A stretch of 10,340 nt of DNA from an uncultured Coriobacteriales bacterium (GCA_903789505.1 CAIFEU010000042.1:1-10340), one strand, 5' to 3'. Numbered from the stretch's first letter, positions 1 to 6,581 are shown. Made by a program: numbers and translations. The notes: a model not told the origin generated them from the letters alone.

Positions 1-936
1 GGGCAGACGGAGCGGCCCGACATGCGCGCCTACCTCTCGGTGATGGGCGCGACGCTCGCCGGCATGGCGCTCTCCTCGTTCGCCATCGGCCTGGCGCCCA
101 CCTACCTGTTCCTGCAGTCGGTGGACGCCCAGCGCGTCGGCTGCGCGATCGCCGCGGCAATCCTGGTCGCGGTGGCGCTGCTCAAGGTGGACGGGCCGAC
201 CCACACGCTGGTGCGCGTGGCGGTCGTGCCGGGGGCGTGCGCCGTGGCGCTCGCAGCCTGCACCCTGTCGATACTGGCGGGCGGCTCGCTCGACGTCGCG
301 CTGGGGGCGTCCGCTTCGCTATTCTCCCTGGTGGCGATCGTCGCCATCGCGACGGCATGCGCGGTCAGCGGCGCGCGCGAGTTCCCCCGCGCCTTCGTCT
401 TCTCCACCCTGGTGGGGACCTACTGCCTGTTCGCGCTCGCGGGAATCCTCACCGGCGACGGCCTCGGGTCGACGACGGTCGGGCACGAGGGCCTCGACGT
501 GGCGCTCGCCGCGGTCTACGGCTGCGTCCTGCTCCTGCTGAGCTGCGTCCGGGCATGGCGGGGGTCCGTGGGCGCGGGCGACGCCGACGGCGACGCGCCC
601 GCCCCGTCCCGCGCGGCAGGGCGCGTCGGGGGCGAGGCGGGCGAGCTCGGTCTCACGGTCGCCGGCGCGCGGGTAAAGGGGCGCCTCGGCGAAGGCCCCG
701 GCTCCCCTTCGCTGGACGACAGGGTGGCAGCGCTCGCGCTCCAGGGCGGGCTGACGCCGCGGGAGACGGAGGTGCTCGGCATCGTCGCCCGCGGGCACGG
801 ACGCACCTACGTCGCCGAAACGCTGCTGATATCCAAGAACACCGTCTACACCCACATGCGCAACATCTACCGCAAGCTCGGGGTGGGGAGCCGCGAGGAG
901 CTCATCCAGCTGGTCAACGACGACGTCGACCGCTGA
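1..936 (+). CDS. Membrane-bound LuxR-family transcriptional regulator, 5' end outside window
   Basis: Probably a membrane-anchored DNA-binding regulator. The reading frame is open to base 1 with no stop, so the 311 residues seen are a C-terminal part; an ATG at base 22 is not a convincing start because it has no clear ribosome site. Counting from base 1, about six hydrophobic helices lie near residues 16-38, 47-63, 72-90, 96-118, 127-150 and 163-183. A Gly/Ala/Arg-rich linker follows, then a LuxR-type HTH at about residues 250-305 (LTPRETEVLGIVARG...ISKNTVYTHMRNIYRKLGV). Relatives in Coriobacteriia are about 480-510 residues with some twelve helices, so the first half is probably off the left edge. 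It is paralogous in layout to the regulator at 1660. No target gene is visible; the next gene is convergent. Family confidence is high; ligand and target are unknown. Confidence 0.88.
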   Translation, partial: GQTERPDMRAYLSVMGATLAGMALSSFAIGLAPTYLFLQSVDAQRVGCAIAAAILVAVALLKVDGPTHTLVRVAVVPGACAVALAACTLSILAGGSLDVALGASASLFSLVAIVAIATACAVSGAREFPRAFVFSTLVGTYCLFALAGILTGDGLGSTTVGHEGLDVALAAVYGCVLLLLSCVRAWRGSVGAGDADGDAPAPSRAAGRVGGEAGELGLTVAGARVKGRLGEGPGSPSLDDRVAALALQGGLTPRETEVLGIVARGHGRTYVAETLLISKNTVYTHMRNIYRKLGVGSREELIQLVNDDVDR

Positions 937-957
937 GGGCCCCGGACGAGGCGCAGG

Positions 958-1074
958 GGCGCCGCGGGCGAAGGCGCCGCGGGCGAAGGGCGCCACGGGA
1001 CCGCAGGCGTAGGCGCCGGGCGACAGGCAGCGCAGGCGCCGACGCGCACGAACGCGCAGGCGTAGGCGCCGGGC
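958..1074. repeat. Short GC-rich direct repeats after the first regulator
   Basis: A 15-bp unit (GGCGCCGCGGGCGAA) occurs twice in perfect tandem at 958-972 and 973-987. A 20-bp word built on CGCAGGCGTAGGCGCC occurs exactly at 1002-1021 and again at 1055-1074. GGCGCC cores recur between them. The block sits between two convergent genes, so it may act as a transcription-end spacer or be replication-slippage debris. There is no T-tract for a standard terminator on either strand. Confidence 0.7.
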
Positions 1075-1077
1075 AGG

Positions 1078-1293
1078 CTATTTCCCGCCGTCAGACCCCA
1101 GCGCCACGGCGAAGATGGCGCATATGCCCAGGACGACCCAGGGCTGGGCGGCTCCCCAGAAGTCCTCCATCGGCCCCCCGACGGCCCGACTGACGATGGT
1201 GACCACCGCCACGACCGCCACGAGCGCCAAGGCAACCAGCGCGATCCTCCGGCGGTCGCCGGGCATTCCGCCGTTCCCAGGCCCCGTCCCCAT
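1078..1293 (-). CDS. Small two-helix membrane protein of unknown function
   Basis: A 71-residue ORF. I chose the ATG at 1293 because a purine-rich ribosome site (GGAAGGGGGA) sits about 8 bases upstream of it on this strand; the upstream extension of the frame is Arg/Pro-rich and unlike protein. After a Gly-rich start and a basic DRRR, the first hydrophobic helix spans about residues 17-35 (IALVALALVAVVAVVTIVS). A short amphipathic loop (GGPMEDFWGAAQP) follows, then a second helix at about 51-66 (PWVVLGICAIFAVALG), and the protein ends in SDGGK. The basic residues before helix 1 suggest the N-terminus is cytoplasmic, with both ends inside. It is convergent with the upstream regulator and divergent from the downstream one. 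I do not recognise a family. The hydrophobic pattern and ribosome site support a real gene, but its shortness leaves doubt. Confidence 0.65.
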   Translation of the reverse strand: MGTGPGNGGMPGDRRRIALVALALVAVVAVVTIVSRAVGGPMEDFWGAAQPWVVLGICAIFAVALGSDGGK

Positions 1294-1659
1294 CGTCGCG
1301 TCCCCCTTCCCGGCGCCGCCGCGCGACGCCGTCGCGTCCGGCAAAGCGCGTCGCCTCCCCCCGCCGGCATGCGGCCTCCGGACGCCCACCTCGGGCGCGA
1401 CGCCGTCCGGCCCCGGCGCGAGGGGCGACAAGTCGCGCACATCATATAGGGCGGCGTGCGGAGCGCGCGTAAGGGCTTCGTACGGAGAGGGTGCCGCGCG
1501 GGTAAGGCGGGATGGGCCGGCCGAGGTCGCGGCGCAGGAATTGCGCCGGGGACGACAACGAGGACGGCGGCAGGTCGGCCTTCGAAGGGCCCGCCCCCGA
1601 GGTGGTACCATGGTTCTTCGCGCAACCGCGCGACGCCCGTCAGAGAGAAAGCGCCCCAC
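1294..1659. other. Divergent intergenic region
   Basis: This gap of about 366 bp separates the small minus-strand gene from the plus-strand regulator. It holds a candidate minus-strand -10 box at 1441-1446 and a possible 17-codon leader ORF at 1610-1663. Frames through the rest are Arg/Pro-rich and resemble random high-GC sequence, so I see no other gene. Confidence 0.6.
1441..1446 (-). promoter_or_regulatory. Candidate -10 box for the small membrane protein
   Basis: Read on the minus strand, these bases are TATGAT, one mismatch from TATAAT, inside the only AT-rich patch of this gap. No good -35 lies 16-18 bases upstream. If used, it gives a leader of about 140 nt before the ATG at 1293. Confidence 0.35.
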
Positions 1660-1663
1660 ATGA
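1610..1663 (+). CDS. Possible 17-residue leader peptide overlapping the regulator start
   Basis: The ATG at 1610 is preceded by GAGGTGG (1599-1605), a close match to the 16S rRNA tail with the GAGG core 7 bases from the ATG. This is a better ribosome site than the one in front of the regulator. The peptide would read MVLRATARRPSERKRPT. Its TGA (1661-1663) overlaps the regulator ATG (1660-1662) as ATGA, the classic arrangement for translational coupling by re-initiation. Five of the 17 residues are Arg. It may be a coupled leader peptide or a chance ORF in Arg-rich high-GC sequence. The overlap and ribosome site are seen; the function is inferred. Confidence 0.35.
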   Translation: MVLRATARRPSERKRPT

Positions 1664-3174
1664 ACATCGGCAGGCCCGCCGCGGCGGACGACTTCGGCAC
1701 GTTCGCGCTCGTCTCCTCGGCACTCGTCTTCGCCATCACCGCAGAGGAGTCGCTCGGGTACACGACGCTGAGCGTCGGCGGCGCGCACGTCGACTCCTAC
1801 CTCGTGTTCTGCCTGTTCCAGGGTCTCCTGTCCGCGGCGCTGTTCGCGGCGGCGCCCGCGCTGGGCACGCTGGGCGCGTCGCATGCGGCGGAGCGCGTCT
1901 CCCTGCCCCTCCTCCTTGCAGCCGCGCTCGCGGGGTCCTCGCTGGCGATGGCATGCGGGTGGGCCGGCGCCGACGCGGGGGTGATGGCGGGGTTCCTGCT
2001 GATGGCGTGCGTCGTTCTGGCGGTGAAGATGCTCTGCCTGCGCCTCATGTCCGCGATGGAGCGGCAGTGGGCGGCGAGGTCGCTGTTCTGCGCGGTGCTC
2101 GTGCAGCCCCTCGCCGCGCCCCTCTTCTCGCTCGGACCCACGGCAACCTGGGCGGTCTCCGGCGTGGCGTCAATCGCCGCCGCCCTGCTGCTCTCCCGGG
2201 CGGGTCGCCGGCTCTCCGCGGGGATGTGCGCGCCCGACGCAACGCGCAGGTTCGCCAAGCCGTTCAGCCCCTCCGCCCCGGTCCTCGTCGGCTTCTTCAT
2301 CATGTGCACCAGCATCTCCTACCTGAACCCGCTCTCGCTCTACCCCCACCTCACTGCCGTGGCGTTCGTCACGGTCACCGTGCTGACCCACCTCGCGGCG
2401 GCGCTGGTGTTCGGCGCGCTGGTCTTCAAGCTGCCCGACAGCTCGTACGTCCTGGCGACCAGGGGGATCGGCACGGTGCTCATCTTCTCGTTCGTGCTGC
2501 TCGCGCTCTTCGGCTTCGGCGCGCAGGTCCCCCGGCTGTCGTGCACCTTCCTGTTCAGCCTGTTCGAGTTCCTCTCGTTCATGGTCATAGCCGACGTCGC
2601 GTCGTACTCGACCAGCGGCAGGCTGCGGCTGTTCTCGGGCTTCTACGCCCTCGTCCGCCTGGCGACCGCCTTCGGGATACTCGCCGGGATGGCCGACCAG
2701 GCGCTCGACATCGGCGCGTCGTTCTCCGTTTTGGGCATCGCGCTCGCGGGGGCGAGCGTCGTCGCGGCACTGTGGCTGCTCACCGAGCAGAACCTCGACG
2801 CCTTCTTCTGGGGGGAAGGCGTCAGGGGCTCGATGGCCCGCCTGCGCGCGGACGCGCAGGGCGACTCCCCGCGCGCGGTGGCGCAGGGCGCCAGGGGGTC
2901 GGTCGAGGGGCTGATCGGCCGACGCGCCGCCGAGATAGCCGCTGCGCACGGACTCACCGCACGCGAGGGCGAGGTGCTCGCGCTGATGGCGAGCGGGAGG
3001 AGCTCGACGTACATCGCCGAGCAGCTGGGGATCAGCAGCAACACCGTGCGCAAGCACGTCTCCCAGGTCTACGCCAAGTGCGGGGTCCACTCCAAGCAGG
3101 ACCTGCTCACGCTCGTCCAGGAGGGCGAGGGCGCCACGGAGACGCCCGCCGAGCGAGGCGGCGACCCCGTCTAG
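1660..3174 (+). CDS. Twelve-helix membrane LuxR-family transcriptional regulator
   Basis: A 504-residue regulator with an N-terminal bundle of about twelve hydrophobic helices between residues 14 and 375, laid out like a small transporter. A charged linker (about 380-425) leads to a LuxR HTH at 431-487 (GLTAREGEVLALMASG...GISSNTVRKHVSQVYAKCGV). It probably senses a small molecule in or near the membrane and binds DNA through the cytoplasmic tail. I chose the ATG at 1660 because hydrophobic, protein-like sequence begins there; the open frame upstream is Arg/Gly/Pro-rich. Its own ribosome site is only a loose AGAGAAAG, so coupling to the leader ORF at 1610 is possible. The Tat flavoprotein gene starts 174 bp after its stop on the same strand. 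In Coriobacteriia such regulators usually sit beside the reductase they control, so that gene is the likely target (inference). Confidence 0.92.
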   Translation: MNIGRPAAADDFGTFALVSSALVFAITAEESLGYTTLSVGGAHVDSYLVFCLFQGLLSAALFAAAPALGTLGASHAAERVSLPLLLAAALAGSSLAMACGWAGADAGVMAGFLLMACVVLAVKMLCLRLMSAMERQWAARSLFCAVLVQPLAAPLFSLGPTATWAVSGVASIAAALLLSRAGRRLSAGMCAPDATRRFAKPFSPSAPVLVGFFIMCTSISYLNPLSLYPHLTAVAFVTVTVLTHLAAALVFGALVFKLPDSSYVLATRGIGTVLIFSFVLLALFGFGAQVPRLSCTFLFSLFEFLSFMVIADVASYSTSGRLRLFSGFYALVRLATAFGILAGMADQALDIGASFSVLGIALAGASVVAALWLLTEQNLDAFFWGEGVRGSMARLRADAQGDSPRAVAQGARGSVEGLIGRRAAEIAAAHGLTAREGEVLALMASGRSSTYIAEQLGISSNTVRKHVSQVYAKCGVHSKQDLLTLVQEGEGATETPAERGGDPV

Positions 3175-3203
3175 GAGGCGCTTCGCCCGCAATAACCCAT
3201 TTT

Positions 3204-3222
3204 GCACCACCCCGGCTGGTGC
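3204..3222. promoter_or_regulatory. Inverted repeat upstream of the flavoprotein gene, candidate operator
   Basis: Perfect arms GCACCA (3204-3209) and TGGTGC (3217-3222) are separated by 7 bases, just after an AT-rich patch (AATAACCCATTTT, 3191-3203). No T-tract follows on either strand, so a terminator is unlikely. The position, about 130 bp before the flavoprotein ATG, suits a binding site for the adjacent LuxR regulator. Further hairpins lie at 3275-3290 (GCGCCC/GGGCGC) and 3307-3324 (CCCGCC/GGCGGG) in the leader. Confidence 0.4.
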
Positions 3223-3348
3223 GCATTGGGGCTTCCCCGGGCCGGGCGCGGGGGACTAGCTTCCGACTCGTCAGGCGCCCTGCGGGGCGCATCCCACGGA
3301 CGGCGCCCCGCCGCATCGGGCGGGACGCGACGAGAGCGGAGGCTCACC

Positions 3349-5067
3349 ATGAACGCAGAGGGAATCATGACGCGCAGGTCGTTCGTCGCGGGAGCTGCCG
3401 GGGTCGGCGCCGCCGGTGCCGCGGGGCTCGCGGGCCGCTCGGCGCTGGCCAAGGAGTCAAGCGCGACGGGGGACTCGGCGCCCGGCGGGACGAAGGACGG
3501 CAAGGCGGGACTCCCCGAGTGGCTCGAGCCCGAGCCCATGATTGACGAGAACGACATCGACGAGGTCGTGGACGCCGACGTCGTCGTCTGCGGAGGGGGC
3601 AACGCCGGCCTGTTCGCCGCGTGCTCGGCTGCCGAGAACGGCGCCAAGACCGTGATGCTCGAGCAGTTCCCCGAGAACTCCGGCTCGGGGATTCGCGACG
3701 ACCTCGGCGCGTACAACTCCAAGTGCCAGCAGGAGGCGGGCTGCCACCTCGACCCCGTGGAGATGGGCAGCTACCTCGCCCAGAACGCCTCCTGGTTCAA
3801 CAACATGCGGCTGTTCGACGTCTGGGTCCGCGAGAGCGGCGAGACGCTCGACTGGTACGCCGACCGCCTGGCGGAGGCCGGGTACGGCCTGGTCCACCAG
3901 CTCGTCGACCCTCCCGCCGACCAGGAGCGCTCGTTCTCGACGCGCGTCGGCGTGGACTGGGGCACGGACGGCATCGAGATGGGTTCGACCGAAAACAACG
4001 GCCAGTACATCCTGAACCCCTACGCCGAGAAGATCGGGGTCGACTGCCGCTGGGAGACCAAGCTCATAAAGCTCGAGAAGGATGGCGACAGGGTGACCGG
4101 GTGCATCGGCCAGAAGGCGGACGGCAGCTACCTGCGCGTCAACGCGAGCAAGGGCGTCATCCTGTGCTGCGGCGGCTACCTCGGCAACCCCGACATGATG
4201 GCAGCCCTGCAGCCGGCGGTGTCCAACGTCACCGTGTACAACTGGACGTGGCCCGGGACGAACGGCGACGGCATCAAGGCGGGCCTGTGGGCGGGCGCCG
4301 CGATGGACCCGGCGCACAGCGTGAGCTCGTGGGAGCAGGGCCTCGTCCCGCCGGACGAGACGGTGGCGCAGGCGCAGGCGGACGAGTTCGTGGAGACCTT
4401 CTGGCTCGGGCCGCTCCCCTACCTGCGCGTCAACCTCGACGGGAACCGGTTCATGAACGAGTCGGCGCAGTTCGACTCGCTCGGCCACGCGCTGCAGTAC
4501 CAGCCCGGCCACACCGCGATCCAGGTGTTCGACTCCTCGTGGAAGGAGGACGCGCAGCAGTTCAACGTGTACGGTGCGCACCGGTACTTCCCTTACGACA
4601 ACGGGGTGGCGCCGCTGTTCACGATCGACTACGTCGAGAGCGTCATGCAGCCACAGATTGACCAGGGCCTCATCGTGAAGGCGGACACGATCGAGGAACT
4701 CGCCGAGGGAATCGGCGTGCCGGCGGAGAACCTGCGCGCGACCGTCGACCGGTACAACGAGCTGTGCGACAAGGGGGTCGACGAGGACTTCGGCAAGCCC
4801 GCATACCGCATGAGCAAGGTCGACGAGCCGCCGTTCTACGCGGCGCGCTTCGCCCAGCAGGGGTCGCACACGATGGACGGCCTGCTCATCAACGAGGACA
4901 TGCAGGTCCTCGACGCCGACATGAACCCCATCCCCGGACTGTACGCCGCCGGCGACAACGCGGGCGGGTACCTCGGAATCACCTACCTGGGCGTGGCGGC
5001 GGGCAACGCGGCGGGCCGTGGGGTCACGTTCGGGCGCCATGCCGGCCGGGTCGCGGCGCAGGGGTAG
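3349..5067 (+). CDS. Tat-exported FAD-dependent oxidoreductase, fumarate reductase flavoprotein superfamily
   Basis: A 572-residue flavoprotein, probably an extracytoplasmic reductase that passes respiratory electrons to an organic acceptor. The ATG at 3349 follows GGAGG (3338-3342) with 6 bases of spacing. A twin-arginine signal (TRRSFVAG) begins near residue 8, followed by a Gly/Ala-rich helix and an ALA cleavage-like site. The FAD-binding fold starts at V78VVCGGGNAG87, with the ribose-binding Glu at residue 105 (VMLEQ). The C-terminal FAD segment is IPGLYAAGDNAGGYLG, then AAGNAAGRGVTFGRHAG. Where fumarate reductases have the proton-donor Arg (NE..TRD), this protein has Phe375 (NESAQFD). 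Where they have the carboxylate-binding Arg (NRLGGNA), it has Tyr546. The His before TMxG is kept (His507). It has no haem motif (CxxCH) or FMN-binding domain, so a separate electron donor is needed. The superfamily is firm; the substrate is unknown and probably not fumarate. Confidence 0.93.
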   Translation: MNAEGIMTRRSFVAGAAGVGAAGAAGLAGRSALAKESSATGDSAPGGTKDGKAGLPEWLEPEPMIDENDIDEVVDADVVVCGGGNAGLFAACSAAENGAKTVMLEQFPENSGSGIRDDLGAYNSKCQQEAGCHLDPVEMGSYLAQNASWFNNMRLFDVWVRESGETLDWYADRLAEAGYGLVHQLVDPPADQERSFSTRVGVDWGTDGIEMGSTENNGQYILNPYAEKIGVDCRWETKLIKLEKDGDRVTGCIGQKADGSYLRVNASKGVILCCGGYLGNPDMMAALQPAVSNVTVYNWTWPGTNGDGIKAGLWAGAAMDPAHSVSSWEQGLVPPDETVAQAQADEFVETFWLGPLPYLRVNLDGNRFMNESAQFDSLGHALQYQPGHTAIQVFDSSWKEDAQQFNVYGAHRYFPYDNGVAPLFTIDYVESVMQPQIDQGLIVKADTIEELAEGIGVPAENLRATVDRYNELCDKGVDEDFGKPAYRMSKVDEPPFYAARFAQQGSHTMDGLLINEDMQVLDADMNPIPGLYAAGDNAGGYLGITYLGVAAGNAAGRGVTFGRHAGRVAAQG

Positions 5068-5078
5068 CGCAGGGGTAG
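5057..5078. repeat. Tandem 11-bp duplication carrying the flavoprotein stop codon
   Basis: CGCAGGGGTAG occurs twice head to tail (5057-5067 and 5068-5078). The first copy contains the real TAG stop and the second repeats it downstream. It looks like a slippage duplication at the 3' end of the gene. Confidence 0.75.
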
Positions 5079-5080
5079 CC

Positions 5081-5201
5081 GGCGCCTTCCCCGACCAGGA
5101 GGATGGCGGGGCACTTCGAGCCCCAGCACATCGAGCCCCGGCGACGGCTGTCCCAACGCGGCGACTGCCCCGCCATCCCCGCAAGGGAAATGGCCGGCGC
5201 C
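5081..5201. repeat. Long nested inverted repeat after the flavoprotein gene
   Basis: Perfect 13-bp arms GGATGGCGGGGCA (5101-5113) and TGCCCCGCCATCC (5166-5178) enclose 52 bases. Outside them, TTCCC (5087-5091) can pair with GGGAA (5185-5189) and GGCGCC (5081-5086) with GGCGCC (5196-5201), in register apart from small bulges. The enclosed segment has TCGAGCCCC twice (5116-5124 and 5131-5139). With no T-tract it is not a standard terminator. It could be a 3'-UTR structure, a non-coding RNA or a miniature inverted-repeat element. Confidence 0.6.
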
Positions 5202-5218
5202 ACGGGGGGAGGCACCAA

Positions 5219-5255
5219 GGGGAGGCGACCCTCAGCCTCTGGGGGCAGCCTCCCC
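5219..5255 (+). repeat. Stem-loop with 8-bp arms
   Basis: GGGGAGGC (5219-5226) pairs perfectly with GCCTCCCC (5248-5255) around a 21-base loop. An extra GGGGAGGC copy just upstream (5205-5212) could compete for the same right arm, allowing alternative pairing. No T-tract follows. Confidence 0.4.
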
Positions 5256-5355
5256 GCCCGCATCGGGGTCGGCCCGGCGCAGCGCGCTCGGGACGACCCC
5301 GTCGAGCATCCGAGGAGTCCGCGTGACGGCTCGCCCCTCAGCGCGCGCAGGGGGC

Positions 5356-5381
5356 ATACTGTTACCCAGATCTAACAGTAT
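5356..5381. promoter_or_regulatory. 26-bp palindromic operator upstream of the HAAS protein
   Basis: ATACTGTTA (5356-5364) and TAACAGTAT (5373-5381) are perfect 9-bp inverted arms around an 8-base spacer. The site is a rare AT-rich patch in very GC-rich sequence, 115 bp before the HAAS gene start. Size and symmetry fit a dimeric repressor of the PadR, TetR or GntR type. HAAS/DUF1700 genes commonly pair with a PadR regulator, but none is encoded next to this one, so the regulator would act from elsewhere. Confidence 0.65.
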
Positions 5382-5408
5382 TGGGCCGTCAGCGTGCGCC
5401 ATGCGCGA

Positions 5409-5450
5409 GCCGCGCACCCGAGCGGGTCTCGCGCCGCCCGGGTGCGCGGC
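5409..5450 (+). promoter_or_regulatory. Strong leader hairpin before the HAAS gene
   Basis: GCCGCGCACCCG (5409-5420) and CGGGTGCGCGGC (5439-5450) form a perfect 12-bp stem with an 18-base loop. It lies between the palindrome and the ribosome site (GGAAGGGG, 5479-5486), so it would be in the mRNA leader if transcription starts near the palindrome. Confidence 0.5.
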
Positions 5451-5495
5451 GGCCACCATGCGAGCGGCCCGGGAGTATGGAAGGGGCACCCCGCG

Positions 5496-6581
5496 TTGAG
5501 GAAGAAGGACTGGCTCGACGAGCTCCTTGTCTCTCTCGAATCTGCAGGCGTCCCGCGGGAGCAGGCGGATGAGGCGGTCGCGTATTACTACCGCGCAATC
5601 GACGAGCGCATCCGCTCAGGCGCGAGCGAGGCGGAGGCCGTCGGGTCGATGGACGACATCCCGCTGATTGTCCATGAGCTGCGCCGCCAGGTCCCGCTCG
5701 CGCAGCGCGTCGTGAGGAGCGTCCGCAAGACCCCGACGCGCACCACGGTGACGGTCGTCGCGCTGATTCTAACGGCGGTCGTCTGGGTGCCGCTCGCCAT
5801 CCTGCTCGCGCTGTTCACGCTTGGCACCTACCTGTGCATCTGGGCGATGATCGGCTTCGTCTGGGCGTTCGAGGCGGCACTGCTCGCCGCGGGCGTGCTC
5901 GGCGTGCCATACCTGGTGCACGCCGCCGGCGCCGGGGCGCTCGTGGGCGGGGTGTACGACGCGGGGCTGCTCCTCGCGGCGACCGGCGTCGGCCTGTGCT
6001 GCGTCCCCGCCGCCGTCTGGTGCAGCAAACAGCTCTTCCGGCTCACGGTCACGTTCGAACGCTGGGTGCGGCGGCTGTTCGTGAACGTGCCCGACCCCGA
6101 CCGGCCCGACGTCTTCGGCGGCGCAGCCGCCGCGAGCGGGGTCGGCGCCGCGGGCGGGGCAACGGGCGCGCGGCGGCCGCGCGCCACCTCAGGAGCGGGA
6201 CCGGACGAAGGTGGCGAGGGGGTCGACCTCAAGCAGGTCAACCTCGCCAAGCTCGCGAGCCAGGGCTACATCATCGATCGGTCGGCCTCGAGCCTGCCCG
6301 CGTACCGTCTGCCTCACGTGCCGCGACGCGGCGGGCAGGATGACGGCGGGGCGCCTCATGGCGCGACGAGGGGCGGGCAGCGGCGCAGGCGCTGGGGCGC
6401 CCTTGGGACCGTGGGGCTGGCGCTGGTCGGCGTCGGCATCCTCGCCGCGCTGGTCGCGATGGGGACATGCGGGTTCGATGTGGGCAGGATCCCGCAGGTG
6501 CCACCCATGGACCTGCCGTTCGACCTCGGGCAGCTGGAGCTGCAGCGCACCGGTCTGCTCGTGAGGCCGGTGCGGGCGTAG
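5496..6581 (+). CDS. HAAS/DUF1700-domain membrane protein
   Basis: A 361-residue protein whose first 65 or so residues match the HAAS (DUF1700) pattern: KKDWLDELLVSLE, then AVAYYYRAIDERIRSGASEAEAVGSM with a following IPLIVHEL. I chose the TTG at 5496 because this domain starts exactly there and GGAAGGGG lies 9 bases upstream; a GTG at 5394 would add Arg-rich, non-conserved sequence. Hydrophobic helices lie at about 83-108, 112-140 and 145-173. A long Gly/Ala/Arg-rich cytoplasmic-type stretch (about 205-298) leads to a last helix at 301-323 and a short tail. HAAS proteins are thought to signal with PadR regulators and often sit beside DUF4097 proteins; neither is adjacent here. The upstream palindrome suggests repressor control. 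The precise role is unknown. Confidence 0.85.
   Translation: MRKKDWLDELLVSLESAGVPREQADEAVAYYYRAIDERIRSGASEAEAVGSMDDIPLIVHELRRQVPLAQRVVRSVRKTPTRTTVTVVALILTAVVWVPLAILLALFTLGTYLCIWAMIGFVWAFEAALLAAGVLGVPYLVHAAGAGALVGGVYDAGLLLAATGVGLCCVPAAVWCSKQLFRLTVTFERWVRRLFVNVPDPDRPDVFGGAAAASGVGAAGGATGARRPRATSGAGPDEGGEGVDLKQVNLAKLASQGYIIDRSASSLPAYRLPHVPRRGGQDDGGAPHGATRGGQRRRRWGALGTVGLALVGVGILAALVAMGTCGFDVGRIPQVPPMDLPFDLGQLELQRTGLLVRPVRA

Larger units (their letters stand above)
5068..5495. other. Structured intergenic region between flavoprotein and HAAS protein
   Basis: About 428 bp with no credible protein. In order it holds a tandem duplication, a long nested inverted repeat (5081-5201), a stem (5219-5255), a 26-bp palindrome (5356-5381) and a strong leader hairpin (5409-5450). 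The ribosome site of the next gene follows. Confidence 0.7.

Noticed and set aside
1581..1611. Promoter TTCGAA-N19-TACCAT before the LuxR regulator
   Set aside because: Poor match and spacing, and the -10 would overlap the ribosome site of the leader ORF.
3204..3222. Terminator of the LuxR regulator
   Set aside because: No T-tract follows the hairpin on either strand; an operator is the better reading.
3202..3348. Earlier start for the flavoprotein
   Set aside because: It would put Arg-rich sequence ahead of the Tat signal; the ATG at 3349 has an ideal ribosome site and puts RR near residue 9.
1512..3545. Long plus-strand frame overlapping the LuxR regulator
   Set aside because: Arg/Pro/Gly-rich with no domain or membrane pattern; a high-GC shadow of the regulator gene.
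3457..5184. Long minus-strand frame opposite the flavoprotein
   Set aside because: Composition is typical of antisense shadow in high-GC genes; the plus strand has complete FAD motifs and a good ribosome site.
5394..5495. Earlier GTG start for the HAAS protein
   Set aside because: The extension is encoded by the leader hairpin and is not domain-like; the HAAS domain begins at the TTG.
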